Shown: positions 17,566 through 24,864 of the stretch, one piece after another
Layout of the letters: the number at the start of each line of letters is the position of its first letter
Numbering within the stretch: position 1 is the stretch's first letter
Assembly: GCA_031285905.1 (NCBI GenBank)
Contig: JAITVH010000090.1
Location: forward strand, 1 to 34,288
DNA: 34,288 nucleotides
Reading direction: 5' to 3'
DNA from: Prevotella sp.
GTDB taxonomy: Bacteria > Bacteroidota > Bacteroidia > Bacteroidales > Dysgonomonadaceae
The notes under the pieces: generated by a model
Told to the model about the DNA's origin: nothing
Seen by the model: only the letters and a program-made list of their open reading frames with translations
Database searches by the model: none
Position numbers and translations under genes: made by a program

Positions 17566-19590
17566 TCAATTTGGCTCTACCTCGAAATCGGTGATTACGG
17601 CTTCATGATCTGACACCCATACATCATCTATTTCGGGAGCAGTGCGTATTATCTTCGAGAACACTGGCTTTATCCCTTTGCCGCTGTAATATATAAAGTC
17701 TATACGTGAGTTATACAAATGACCGAAGATATTGGCATATGTCCCTTCGGGGCGACTTACCTCATCGGGATTCACTTCCCTGAAACTGTCCTTATATCCG
17801 TTTTCGTACATAAAGCGGGAAACAGGAAAATCGACAGGGCCGTAGCCATAATGCAGTGGTGCGGCCGCCTTAGTCCAGTCCAGATGGCTGAATGAGTTGA
17901 AATCTCCTCCAATGATGACTGCCATATTTTCGTCCGATTTTACAGGATTGATATCTTCTTCAATGGTATGCCGGATATTAGCCAAAGCAAGGATAGAATC
18001 CTCCTTTACCCATACTTCCGTATCAAGTCCTTTTTCAGGGAAATCACCTGTATATGCGGGACGGTAGGCATAGTGTAGCCAGCTGCTGTTGACCAGTATT
18101 TCCCTGCCATTTGGCAATGTAATCTTTGCCGGATTGGAATAAAAGGTTTTCTTGGTAGGCAGCTTTTCCATTTTATATCGGCTGAGCAATACCAGATTAT
18201 CTTTTGGTGATGGAGTTTGCAGAAATAATCCGGTTGCTTCCGCTATCTTTTCCTGACTGCCGTATCCTTCCTGTATGGTTACGATATCGGGATTGGCAAC
18301 CTTTATCAATTCAATGACTCTATCTGCTTTTGTATTGCCCACACGAACGCCTCCATGCCATATATTCCATTGCAGTACCCTGAGATTGTACCCCTGACGG
18401 GATTTTATTTGCTTCTTTTGCATACCTTCAGACGTCTCAGGTAAGTATTTTTTACCGTTCAATTTGAGTGATGGAACTTTTATGTTCACCACATTTCCTA
18501 TTCCTGCATCGGGCTTTATATTTGCTGTTATCAGTAAGTAATTGATACCCGGTTTCAGTTCTATTGCCTCTTTTTTTGCTTTTAGGACTATCTTCTGTTG
18601 CGGCTTTATCCCTGTACCGAATAATTCTGCTTTAATGCCGGATTTGGCCTTGCTCCCTGTGTAATATACATGTATATCTGATATATCCTGCAAAGATGTT
18701 GTACCCGACAGGTCAAGGGTAAGTTCATTGACTTTTAGCGGTTTATTGGTTCCTCTTACAGCAATGCGGATTTTTAAGAACTGATTGTCTTTACTTCCCT
18801 GATCTACATCCCATTCACTTTCGATAACAATGGCGTTAAATACCTCCTGAGGAAAATCCTCTTTTCCAAATGACTGATTATCATTTATATCAGTGTGAGC
18901 CAGAGGTAATTCCTCTTTGTATTCGTACCTATAATTCCTTATATGATAGGGCTGATAACCTTTTCCCACCCAGTTGACAGACGATTCTTCCAGTACCTCA
19001 TCAAAAGGATAATATCCTTTCAGTTTTTTTATATCCGGGTGCGATGCCCTTAATGGTGCATTCATCCATTCTTTAAGGGTACTTTCAGAGATAGCATCAG
19101 TCCATATTCTGACTTCATCTATCAATCCTCCGAAAGTCGTTTCCGGGCTGTTATCTGTCCCTATAGTTCCGGGAAGTATGGCCATGGATATCTCTTTCTG
19201 ATCTACCACTTTACCATCCAGAAACAAACGGGTTGTTTTACCATCGCAGCTCACGGCTACATGGTGCCACTTATCATCCATAACGGATGATGACCATAAG
19301 CCAGCCTTGGTACTATGCAACTTTCCGTTCTTTATCTGTAAGGGATTATTATCGGCATAACTCAGTATGCTATATTCGCCACCGCCAATAACAACCTCCG
19401 ATTCTTTCCAGTCGCTGTCGTTGCCTTTTACCCAGGCCTCTACTGTCCACGGGGCTTCTATTATTCCCATACCTATACAGACACAGTTATCTTTTCCATC
19501 GAGGCACAAAGCCAGATTCTCCTTTTCGGTCTGGGCGTTTACACAAAAGAAACAGGAGAACAGAACTCCAAATAAAATAAGATATTTCAT
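17566..19590 (-). CDS. Secreted LamG-type plus endonuclease/exonuclease/phosphatase (EEP) protein
   Basis: A 674-residue exported protein (signal peptide ending FCVNAQ). Residues about 22-200 are a LamG/concanavalin-like fold (WTVEAWVKGND, KWHHVAVSCDGKTTRLFLDG, GLIDEVRIW). Residues about 225-390 are beta-rich and resemble the jellyroll domain found before some bacterial sialidases (FNAIVIESEWD, LTLDLSGTTSL, GINYLLITANI). The C-terminal domain (about 400-674) is an EEP-fold phosphoesterase: Asn409 in QWNIWHGG, Glu441 in TIQEG, Asp563 and Asn565 in GGDFNSFSHLDWT, RIDFIYY, and Asp661/His662 in SDHEAV. EEP enzymes cut phosphomonoesters or phosphodiesters (nucleic acids, inositol phosphates, sphingomyelin); the substrate cannot be assigned. 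It is a paralogue of the EEP lipoprotein at 22148-23347, sharing GGDFNxxSHLDW, GYKDS(F/Y)RE and RIDFIY. Confidence 0.85.
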   Translation of the reverse strand: MKYLILFGVLFSCFFCVNAQTEKENLALCLDGKDNCVCIGMGIIEAPWTVEAWVKGNDSDWKESEVVIGGGEYSILSYADNNPLQIKNGKLHSTKAGLWSSSVMDDKWHHVAVSCDGKTTRLFLDGKVVDQKEISMAILPGTIGTDNSPETTFGGLIDEVRIWTDAISESTLKEWMNAPLRASHPDIKKLKGYYPFDEVLEESSVNWVGKGYQPYHIRNYRYEYKEELPLAHTDINDNQSFGKEDFPQEVFNAIVIESEWDVDQGSKDNQFLKIRIAVRGTNKPLKVNELTLDLSGTTSLQDISDIHVYYTGSKAKSGIKAELFGTGIKPQQKIVLKAKKEAIELKPGINYLLITANIKPDAGIGNVVNIKVPSLKLNGKKYLPETSEGMQKKQIKSRQGYNLRVLQWNIWHGGVRVGNTKADRVIELIKVANPDIVTIQEGYGSQEKIAEATGLFLQTPSPKDNLVLLSRYKMEKLPTKKTFYSNPAKITLPNGREILVNSSWLHYAYRPAYTGDFPEKGLDTEVWVKEDSILALANIRHTIEEDINPVKSDENMAVIIGGDFNSFSHLDWTKAAAPLHYGYGPVDFPVSRFMYENGYKDSFREVNPDEVSRPEGTYANIFGHLYNSRIDFIYYSGKGIKPVFSKIIRTAPEIDDVWVSDHEAVITDFEVEPN

Positions 19591-19691
19591 AGGATAATTT
19601 TGTTTTTAATGGTAGTATGTTTCATAAACATTCCAATATTTTATTGTAATTGGCAATGTAGGGGCGTAATGCTTACGCTTGTTGCTTATTG

Positions 19692-19841
19692 CGGGGCTGT
19701 GTCAAAAGTATTTTTTAATATCTTCTTGTCATCCTGACGATAGGAAGGATCTCTTTTTCAGCATTAAAAGATGCTTCCTTCGTCAGCATGACAGTAGAGG
19801 GTATCACTTTGATAGTGCAATTCTACTTTTGACACAGCCCC
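19692..19841. repeat. 150 bp palindromic MITE/REP-like element with 18 bp terminal inverted repeats
   Basis: GGGGCTGTGTCAAAAGTA (19692-19709) has an exact reverse complement at 19824-19841. Inside, GTCATCCTGACGATAGGAAG pairs imperfectly with CTTCCTTCGTCAGCATGAC, so nearly the whole element can fold into one long hairpin. It has no coding capacity. Perfect terminal repeats plus a palindromic core fit a non-autonomous miniature element; no target-site duplication was identified. Confidence 0.75.
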
Positions 19842-19935
19842 CTACTTTCAATTATATTGTATTGTTATCATCTTAATTCTCTCTTTCAATTTTAACTAAA
19901 AAGTAACAGAAGTAACAGGTTTTCCATTGTTGCCT

Positions 19936-20003
19936 GTAGGGGCAGTGGCTTGTCCCTGCCTACTTTATCATATATCCGGGCAACCACAAGGGATTGCCCC
20001 TAC
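19936..20003 (+). repeat. Composite GTAGGGGC repeat, left copy
   Basis: 68 bp bounded by GTAGGGGC and GCCCCTAC. It has two halves: a 25-base half beginning GTAGGGGCAGTGGCTTGTCC and a half containing GGGCAACCACAAGGGATTGC. A reverse-oriented copy lies at 21079-21145, so the pair brackets the orphan terminase-like gene. Confidence 0.8.
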
Positions 20004-20178
20004 TTTTCATTATTTTCTCTGTTGTCATTGACTACGTTACACTCCGTCGAACGTTGTTTCTGAGGAACGAAGGATCTCCCCTTGATATATAGACGAGATG
20101 CTTTGGCTCCGCTTCGCTCTGCCGATTTTGCCTCGCCTTCGCTTCGGCGATTGTTAATTCAATTCTATCGTCAGCATC

Positions 20179-20254
20179 TGCTCGCGTGGACGTCGCGTCC
20201 GTGTGTATTTTAATTTATTCTTTCATAACACACAGGCTGGAAGCCTGCGCGAGC
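20179..20254. repeat. Imperfect palindrome (TGCTCGCG...CGAGCA)
   Basis: The left arm (20179-20206, TGCTCGCG then GGACG and CCGTGTGT) pairs imperfectly with the right arm (20228-20254, ACACACAGG then GCGCGAGCA) across a 21-base AT-rich loop. This is REP-like DNA with no coding potential. Confidence 0.6.
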
Positions 20255-20275
20255 AAGGCTGTTAAGTTCTGCATT

Positions 20276-20405
20276 TCAATTGCCTCCGCTTTTAAGCGGA
20301 GGATTAAGATCAATAGGTGAAAATGGCTTTAGCCAAACAATTTTTCGACTAAAGTCTTTTTTCTTGCAATACCTGTACCCCTGCCTTAAAAGGCAGGGCA
20401 ATTGA
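20276..20405. repeat. 130 bp nested palindrome
   Basis: The outer arms TCAATTGCC (20276-20284) and GGCAATTGA (20397-20405) are exact complements. Just inside, CCTCCGCTTTTAAGCGGAGG faces CCCTGCCTTAAAAGGCAGGG, each also self-complementary, and nearer the centre GGCTTTAGCC faces GACTAAAGTC. The whole could form either one long stem or a row of smaller hairpins. Confidence 0.7.
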
Positions 20406-20504
20406 GAACTTGACAGCCTCATCTATCGAGAAGCCCTCGCTGGTGCGAGCAGGTAATTCTTAATTGACTCCGTCGATTGCTTCGCAATTCCTCATTCTTC
20501 ATTC

Positions 20505-21005
20505 TTATCCCGGCTTTTTCCATGTCTGCAACCTTTCTATGGCCTGCCTCATCACTGTGCCCAACTCAGGGTCGGTAGTCTCTATGATCCATGGCTTAGG
20601 CTCTTTTATCTGCAATTCTTCTTTTTCTTTCTTACGCCTGTCGCTACGGTCTAGCATCATCTTAATGGCTGCCGTATCGGCCGGGTACTCTTTCTCTTTG
20701 ACCACTTCTTTTGTCAGGATAAAATGTTGCGGATTGCTTACAGCAGGTACATACTCCCTTTTTGTTTCCCTCAGGGTATAGCCTTCCAGCTTCCGGCGGA
20801 GTGACCTGCGGGCGGTTATCATCAGTTCCTCGTCGCGCCGTTCTTCGGCTTCTTCGATCGCTTTCCTGAACTCCGGTTTGGTATCGCACCATTCATAGAA
20901 TGTTTTCCGGTTAATTTTCACCACTTCACATATTTCCGTAATGGAATACGAATCACCTTCTATCAATCTGACAATCTTGTCTACCAGTTTTTCTGTGTAC
21001 TTCAT
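20505..21005 (-). CDS. Orphan phage terminase small-subunit-like HTH protein
   Basis: A 166-residue basic, cytoplasmic protein. The N-terminal 50 residues form a helix-turn-helix (VDKIVRLIEGDSYSITEICE, then INRKTFYEWCDTKPEFRKAI). A charged helical segment follows (EEAEERRDEELMITARRSLR), then KLEGYTLRETKRE and a DTAAIKMMLDRSDRR stretch. This order (HTH, long charged helix, RKLxGYxxxE, then xDxxAIKxxL) is that of small terminase-like phage DNA-recognition proteins. No large terminase, portal, capsid or integrase gene is nearby, so it is an isolated relic, a satellite or a domesticated DNA-binding protein. The frame is intact. It is surrounded by repeats and bracketed by inverted copies of a GTAGGGGC repeat. 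Confidence 0.6.
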   Translation of the reverse strand: MKYTEKLVDKIVRLIEGDSYSITEICEVVKINRKTFYEWCDTKPEFRKAIEEAEERRDEELMITARRSLRRKLEGYTLRETKREYVPAVSNPQHFILTKEVVKEKEYPADTAAIKMMLDRSDRRKKEKEELQIKEPKPWIIETTDPELGTVMRQAIERLQTWKKPG

Positions 21006-21078
21006 AATCTTTTTCTTTTTTTATTGGTTTATCTATTAATTAATTTAATTATACAAAAATGTATATTGATGTTTTTCT

Positions 21079-21145
21079 GTAGGGGCGATCCCTTGTGGTC
21101 GCCCTAAATCATGATCAACGGGCAGGGACAAGCCACTGCCCCTAC
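21079..21145 (-). repeat. Composite GTAGGGGC repeat, right (inverted) copy
   Basis: This is the reverse complement of the copy at 19936-20003. The first 25 bases (GTAGGGGCAGTGGCTTGTCC and five more) are identical and the CCACAAGGGAT half is nearly so; the middle differs. An extra 10-bp perfect inverted repeat flanks it: TTTTTCTGTA at 21072-21081 and TACAGAAAAA at 21151-21160. The rest of the 21006-21258 spacer is AT-rich with nothing else recognised. Confidence 0.8.
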
Positions 21146-21258
21146 ATTGTTACAGAAAAATACACCCGGTATCATTACCGTTTTATGTATAGATAAATTC
21201 AGAAAAAAAAGATGAAAATATTCTTTTGGTATATCTTAGTTCCGGCTATTCACCTCCA

Positions 21259-22128
21259 TTATCGCGGAGTCCATCCATAATCGATATATTCCCATGTTAT
21301 TTCGTCCTTCTTATCAATTTCTACCTCAAGGAACCCCTCTTCCGTACCATGGAATGCGCCGCCCCACCATCCGGCACATACAGCGTCGCCGGTGATATAT
21401 TGTACATCTTGCAGCAACATTTCTTCATGCAGGTGTTGGTGTCCTTGCAGTACGAGTTTCAGGTTGTATCCCTCAAAAGCTTTTAGCAGCTCCTTATAAT
21501 TTGCTATTACATCCACAAATTTGTAAGTACCTTCTACTACAGGATAATAAAGGGAGTATACTGGCACGTGCGTAGAAACGATGATAGGAGTAGTCTTAGA
21601 AACATTGGAGAGTTCACCTTTCAGCCATCCCAGTTGCTCATCGCCAACGGATAGCCCGCCTTTGTCTGTACTCTGTACTGAGTTGATAATAAAGAAACGC
21701 ACTCCCTTTTTCTCGAATGTGTAATAAGATTTGCCAAAGTAACTATTGAAGATTTCATCACCATTCACAAATCCGTTTTCTTTGTCAAAATATCGGTCGT
21801 GGTTTCCTATTGTGGGATAATATTCTATGCCTGTCTTATCAAAAGTTTCCTTATAAACGACATATAGACTGTCGGCATCCCTTTTCCCCATATTCTTACC
21901 CATTCCGCTTACATCGACCACATCTCCGCCTATGACGATGAAATCGACCTTAGATTTTTTCACCTTGTCTATGGCCTGTAACAGCCCGTTATAGCGGTCG
22001 TTGCCATTCGCCTTATTCAGGTGTATATCCGTCATAAAGGCAAACCTTATCTTTTTAGGAGGCTTGGCAAAACAACCGGATATGACACAGATACATACTA
22101 TTCCCAAAATTAGAATTCTCTTTCCCAT
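21259..22128 (-). CDS. Calcineurin-like metallophosphoesterase lipoprotein
   Basis: I chose ATG at 22128 (289 residues) because it gives a clean lipoprotein signal (VCICVISGC, Cys19) and a 19-base gap after the EEP gene; a longer frame starting at 22179 would overlap that gene. The dimetal phosphoesterase motifs are complete: DIH (Asp34, His36), GGDVVD (Asp69), GNHD (Asn109, His110), STHVP (His187) and GHQH (His230, His232). Family members cleave phosphomonoesters or diesters of many kinds. The lipid anchor lacks a strong acidic run after Cys (CFAKPPKK), so it may face the periplasm. It is the last gene of the Sus-like operon, which suggests it acts after the substrate has been captured or imported. 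Confidence 0.9.
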   Translation of the reverse strand: MGKRILILGIVCICVISGCFAKPPKKIRFAFMTDIHLNKANGNDRYNGLLQAIDKVKKSKVDFIVIGGDVVDVSGMGKNMGKRDADSLYVVYKETFDKTGIEYYPTIGNHDRYFDKENGFVNGDEIFNSYFGKSYYTFEKKGVRFFIINSVQSTDKGGLSVGDEQLGWLKGELSNVSKTTPIIVSTHVPVYSLYYPVVEGTYKFVDVIANYKELLKAFEGYNLKLVLQGHQHLHEEMLLQDVQYITGDAVCAGWWGGAFHGTEEGFLEVEIDKKDEITWEYIDYGWTPR

Positions 22129-22147
22129 TATTCTATGATTAATTTGA

Positions 22148-23347
22148 TTATTCTTGTTTTTCACTTGCTTTGATGACAAATGTAGCCATGTTTCCTTTAT
22201 GGTCAGTCGGCCATACGCCGTTAGGCTCTATAAACTCATCTTCGGCATCATGTACATCCTGTTTTCCAAAATACACCGATCCCGACGGGCCTACTATCTT
22301 AGCATCCTCAAGACTTATTACAGGATTAGGGTAGAAGTAGATAAAGTCTATCCTGTCTCTTTCGTCCACATCGGGAGCCCATGCCAGCTTACTTACATCT
22401 ACATACTTATTGGCAGAAGGAAATGTGAAAGCCGGATATTTAACCGGATCGGGATAGATCTCCCTGTACGAATCTTTATAGCCTGCCTCTGTAAGCATCA
22501 CAGAACAATCCCAGTTGATAACAACACCGTTATGATCCCACAGATCCTTTGTGTTTTCCTGCCAGTCCAGATGCGACGGTTCGTTAAAGTCGCCTCCCAT
22601 AATGACTATATTGCCCTTATCTGTCTCTTTCTTTGCATCCACAATGAAATTAGCGATCGCCTCATCTCTTGTGGCTTCCCTGTTGGCCACCAGAATATAG
22701 TCTACATCAGTGACAGGAGCATCCAGTTTTTTCCATGTGGTGCCGCTATATCCCCGTGGCAGATAGCATTCATAGTGGGTATAATCGAGATGTGCGGAAT
22801 ATATTACTACCGTTTGCCCATTGATATCGACTGAGGCTTTGAGCATCGACCCCGGACTTTTGAAACGGTCAAAATCTTTCAATTTATATTTTGACAAAAT
22901 ACCCACGCTCATATCGAGGCTCTCGCCATAGTATTCCAGTCCTTTTTGCCTTAAGCTTTTAAGTAATTTAGGTACAAAAAATTCATTGTTACTATTGTTT
23001 ATTTCGCATAGCATTACGATATCCGGTTCCAGTTGCTTAATAATATCCACTGCGCCGTCATAGCCACTTGGTACAGTCGAAGTGCTGTGCCACAGATTGA
23101 GTTGGAAAACTTTCAGTTCTGTGTCTCCGGCAACAGGAGGCGGATCAATATTCCCGTCATCATCGCCATCGTCTTTATCATCATCCTTATCCTTATCTTC
23201 GTCATCTTTGTCCTTATCCTTGTCTTTATCTTTACCCGTATCTGTGTTGTCGATAATATCTTCGGCTCCGTTAGTTTCACATGATATATTCATGCTGAAA
23301 AGAAAAAAGCAAAAGGATAAGATGATATAAATATTTAGTTTTTTCAT
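22148..23347 (-). CDS. EEP-fold phosphoesterase lipoprotein with an Asp/Lys-repeat linker
   Basis: A 399-residue lipoprotein (signal ending MNISC, Cys23). Residues about 39-65 are an almost pure Asp/Lys (DK, then DD) linker, followed by a Pro-rich hinge. The EEP domain spans about 77-395: Asn84 in FQLNLWHS, Glu115 in MLCEIN, His186 in SAHLDY, Asp253 and Asn255 in GGDFNEPSHLDWQ, Asp334 in RIDFIYF and Asp382/His383 in PTDHKG. All expected catalytic positions are present, so it is probably active on a phosphate ester or diester; the specificity is unknown. The linker should hold the enzyme away from the membrane, and its acidic character fits surface export. It lies between the SusCD/surface-lipoprotein genes and the metallophosphoesterase gene. 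Confidence 0.88.
   Translation of the reverse strand: MKKLNIYIILSFCFFLFSMNISCETNGAEDIIDNTDTGKDKDKDKDKDDEDKDKDDDKDDGDDDGNIDPPPVAGDTELKVFQLNLWHSTSTVPSGYDGAVDIIKQLEPDIVMLCEINNSNNEFFVPKLLKSLRQKGLEYYGESLDMSVGILSKYKLKDFDRFKSPGSMLKASVDINGQTVVIYSAHLDYTHYECYLPRGYSGTTWKKLDAPVTDVDYILVANREATRDEAIANFIVDAKKETDKGNIVIMGGDFNEPSHLDWQENTKDLWDHNGVVINWDCSVMLTEAGYKDSYREIYPDPVKYPAFTFPSANKYVDVSKLAWAPDVDERDRIDFIYFYPNPVISLEDAKIVGPSGSVYFGKQDVHDAEDEFIEPNGVWPTDHKGNMATFVIKASEKQE
23160..23235. repeat. Hexamer-type repeat encoding the Asp/Lys linker
   Basis: Approximate tandem TCCTTA/TCTTTA/TCATCA hexamers on the plus strand encode alternating Lys-Asp and Asp-Asp on the minus strand. Steps of six bases would keep the frame, so linker length could vary by slippage without breaking the gene. 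Confidence 0.6.
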
Positions 23348-23450
23348 TTTCTGTTTTTCTTAATGTCACTTACCTGCCCTGCTTACTGCTTCCGGGCTAG
23401 ATAATTAATTGTGACGATCTTCTAATAATTTAGATATTTATTACTTCTAC

Positions 23451-24833
23451 TTATTTACTCATAGATCTGTTGTACATCCTCTCGTGAGTCCACCAGCCTG
23501 CCCATGCCGAGTACAGGTATTCGATGTGTAATTCACTTATCGACGGATCATATGCATTCCGGTCATCACTTGTGCCATATCCGTTTTGCTGGATATGGAT
23601 TTTCTTCGTGTCAGTATCAAGAGTTATAAATTGAATATTTGTTCCGCCATTTCCTCTATGATCTTGACCCGAACTATATGCATTAAACAGATAACCGGTT
23701 TCCCAGGTATTTGATCCGGTACGTTTTATATACCTGCGCCGTGCATTAGGGTCAGACGGATAACTGCCTGCTCCTTCTCCGCATTTTTCGAGACGGTCGA
23801 CAGTATACCATCCTTCTAAGTCGTCTACATAGAATTCTATGACTATTTCAGACATTATTTCACTGATCACGCCGGGAGCTACAGAAGATATCTTTAATGG
23901 TAATGCATAAAAATCCCTGTCTTTTAGGCCGATAGTGTTAATATTGATAATCATATCCTGGAATGGTTGAGTACCTGTATAAACATAATCCTGAGGGAGA
24001 ACGATCCTGTCTAAAGGTATAATTGGCAATGATTTACTATTATTCTTATTGTATTTAGCCAAAAGTTCTTCATCGATTTCCAGATTTACAATGGACTGCT
24101 CATTTTCATAGAATTCCAGACTTCCGATACGCAACAGCACAGGAGTGTTGGTTTCTGCTAAATAATGAGGAAGGAATTTGGTTTTCGGTTCACTTTCGAA
24201 ACGGATAGCAACCAGTTTATCGGGTGTTGCTGAAGCTTGGGCTATCGGGCCGTATTTCCAGTCCTTGTCGATAGATTGTACATAGAAAGTATGTTCTCCA
24301 TCACCTTTCATCAATTCCTTAACAGTATATTCCTTAATATTTTGGTCTAAAATGATCTTGTATTCCTGACCTTTCTTTTCATATGTAATAATTACATGAG
24401 AGAAATTATCCTGTTTTGGAATATCCCATTTAAGAGTTATCTCTCCCCGGCCGGGAATAGCTTCCAGATTCTCAACTTTAGGAATGTTAGTATATTCCAT
24501 CCCTTCCTGTCTCACCATCAGGTTCACTTTTTCATCACCGCTGGTAACCTCAATGTTCGCTGTACGGCCTTTGAAAAGGGTGCTTGCAGTAACCTTCACT
24601 ACCAAAGAGTTGCCCGAAACAGATACGGTACACCAGCCTGCATCTTCTGTTATCACTTTGGTTTTTACTTCTCCTTTGACATTTATCAGTTCTACTGTTT
24701 GCTGTCCGTCATTGCTCTCAAAGGTGATTCCTGTTTCGGCTAACGAAAAGTAAGAGCCTTCAGGATATTTATCATCATCACTACAAGAGAACAAGAATAA
24801 GGATATCAATAATATATAAATTATTCTTTCCAT
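23451..24833 (-). CDS. Surface lipoprotein: BACON, FN3-like, DUF1735 and DUF4361-like domains
   Basis: I prefer ATG at 24833 (MERIIYILL) over 24854 because it starts right at the signal peptide, which ends FLFSC (Cys17) followed by SDDDKYPEG. The 460-residue protein has a BACON-type domain at about 30-112 (SFESNDGQQTVEL-like strands, GWCTVSVSGNSLVVKV, ending VRQEG), a fibronectin-III-like domain at about 117-200 (VENLEAIPGRGEITLKWDIP), a DUF1735-like middle (LLAKYNKNNSKSLPIIP, DRIVLPQDYVY) and a DUF4361-like end (GWYTVDRLEKCGEG, RRRYIKRTG). BACON and DUF1735/4361 proteins are surface glycan-binding or spacer lipoproteins in Sus-like loci. It is the second of two such binding proteins here, 31 bp after the first. 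A 103 bp gap with a GTCAC/GTGAC inverted repeat follows. Confidence 0.78.
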   Translation of the reverse strand: MERIIYILLISLFLFSCSDDDKYPEGSYFSLAETGITFESNDGQQTVELINVKGEVKTKVITEDAGWCTVSVSGNSLVVKVTASTLFKGRTANIEVTSGDEKVNLMVRQEGMEYTNIPKVENLEAIPGRGEITLKWDIPKQDNFSHVIITYEKKGQEYKIILDQNIKEYTVKELMKGDGEHTFYVQSIDKDWKYGPIAQASATPDKLVAIRFESEPKTKFLPHYLAETNTPVLLRIGSLEFYENEQSIVNLEIDEELLAKYNKNNSKSLPIIPLDRIVLPQDYVYTGTQPFQDMIININTIGLKDRDFYALPLKISSVAPGVISEIMSEIVIEFYVDDLEGWYTVDRLEKCGEGAGSYPSDPNARRRYIKRTGSNTWETGYLFNAYSSGQDHRGNGGTNIQFITLDTDTKKIHIQQNGYGTSDDRNAYDPSISELHIEYLYSAWAGWWTHERMYNRSMSK

Positions 24834-24864
24834 ATTTTTTATTTTGATATACATAAAATTAATA

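Larger units (their letters stand above)
19591..20504. other. Non-coding, repeat-rich spacer
   Basis: This 914 bp holds no credible gene; the short ORFs in it run through palindromic repeats. It contains several repeat types in a row: a GCGTAA/TTACGC hairpin in a TGTAGGGGCG context (~19657-19678), a 150 bp palindromic element, a 68 bp GTAGGGGC composite repeat, a GAACGAAGGATCT-type segment with TCGCC/GGCGA and similar small hairpins (~20050-20152), a GCTCGCG...CGTGTGT palindrome and a 130 bp palindrome, ending with CTCGC/GCGAG and ATTGC/GCAAT hairpins (~20438-20490). Such palindromes recall REP or MITE families that accumulate in tolerant intergenic DNA. Confidence 0.75.

Noticed and set aside
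19679..19876. 65-codon frame in the repeat island
   Set aside because: It runs through the 150 bp palindromic element, so its openness comes from repeat sequence, not from coding.
20464..20781. 105-codon plus-strand frame opposite the terminase-like gene
   Set aside because: It is antisense to a gene with a clear HTH pattern; its composition (Ser/Leu-rich) is typical of a shadow frame.
22129..22179. Longer start for the metallophosphoesterase at 22179
   Set aside because: It would add 17 polar residues in front of a lipoprotein signal and overlap the end of the EEP gene; ATG 22128 fits better.
23160..23235. Possible CRISPR or tandem-repeat locus
   Set aside because: The hexamers are inside the coding frame of the linker and have no repeat-spacer structure.
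23082..23330. Plus-strand Ser/Leu repeat protein opposite the EEP lipoprotein
   Set aside because: The Ser-Leu run is the antisense reading of the Asp/Lys linker repeat; the EEP frame on the minus strand carries all catalytic motifs.
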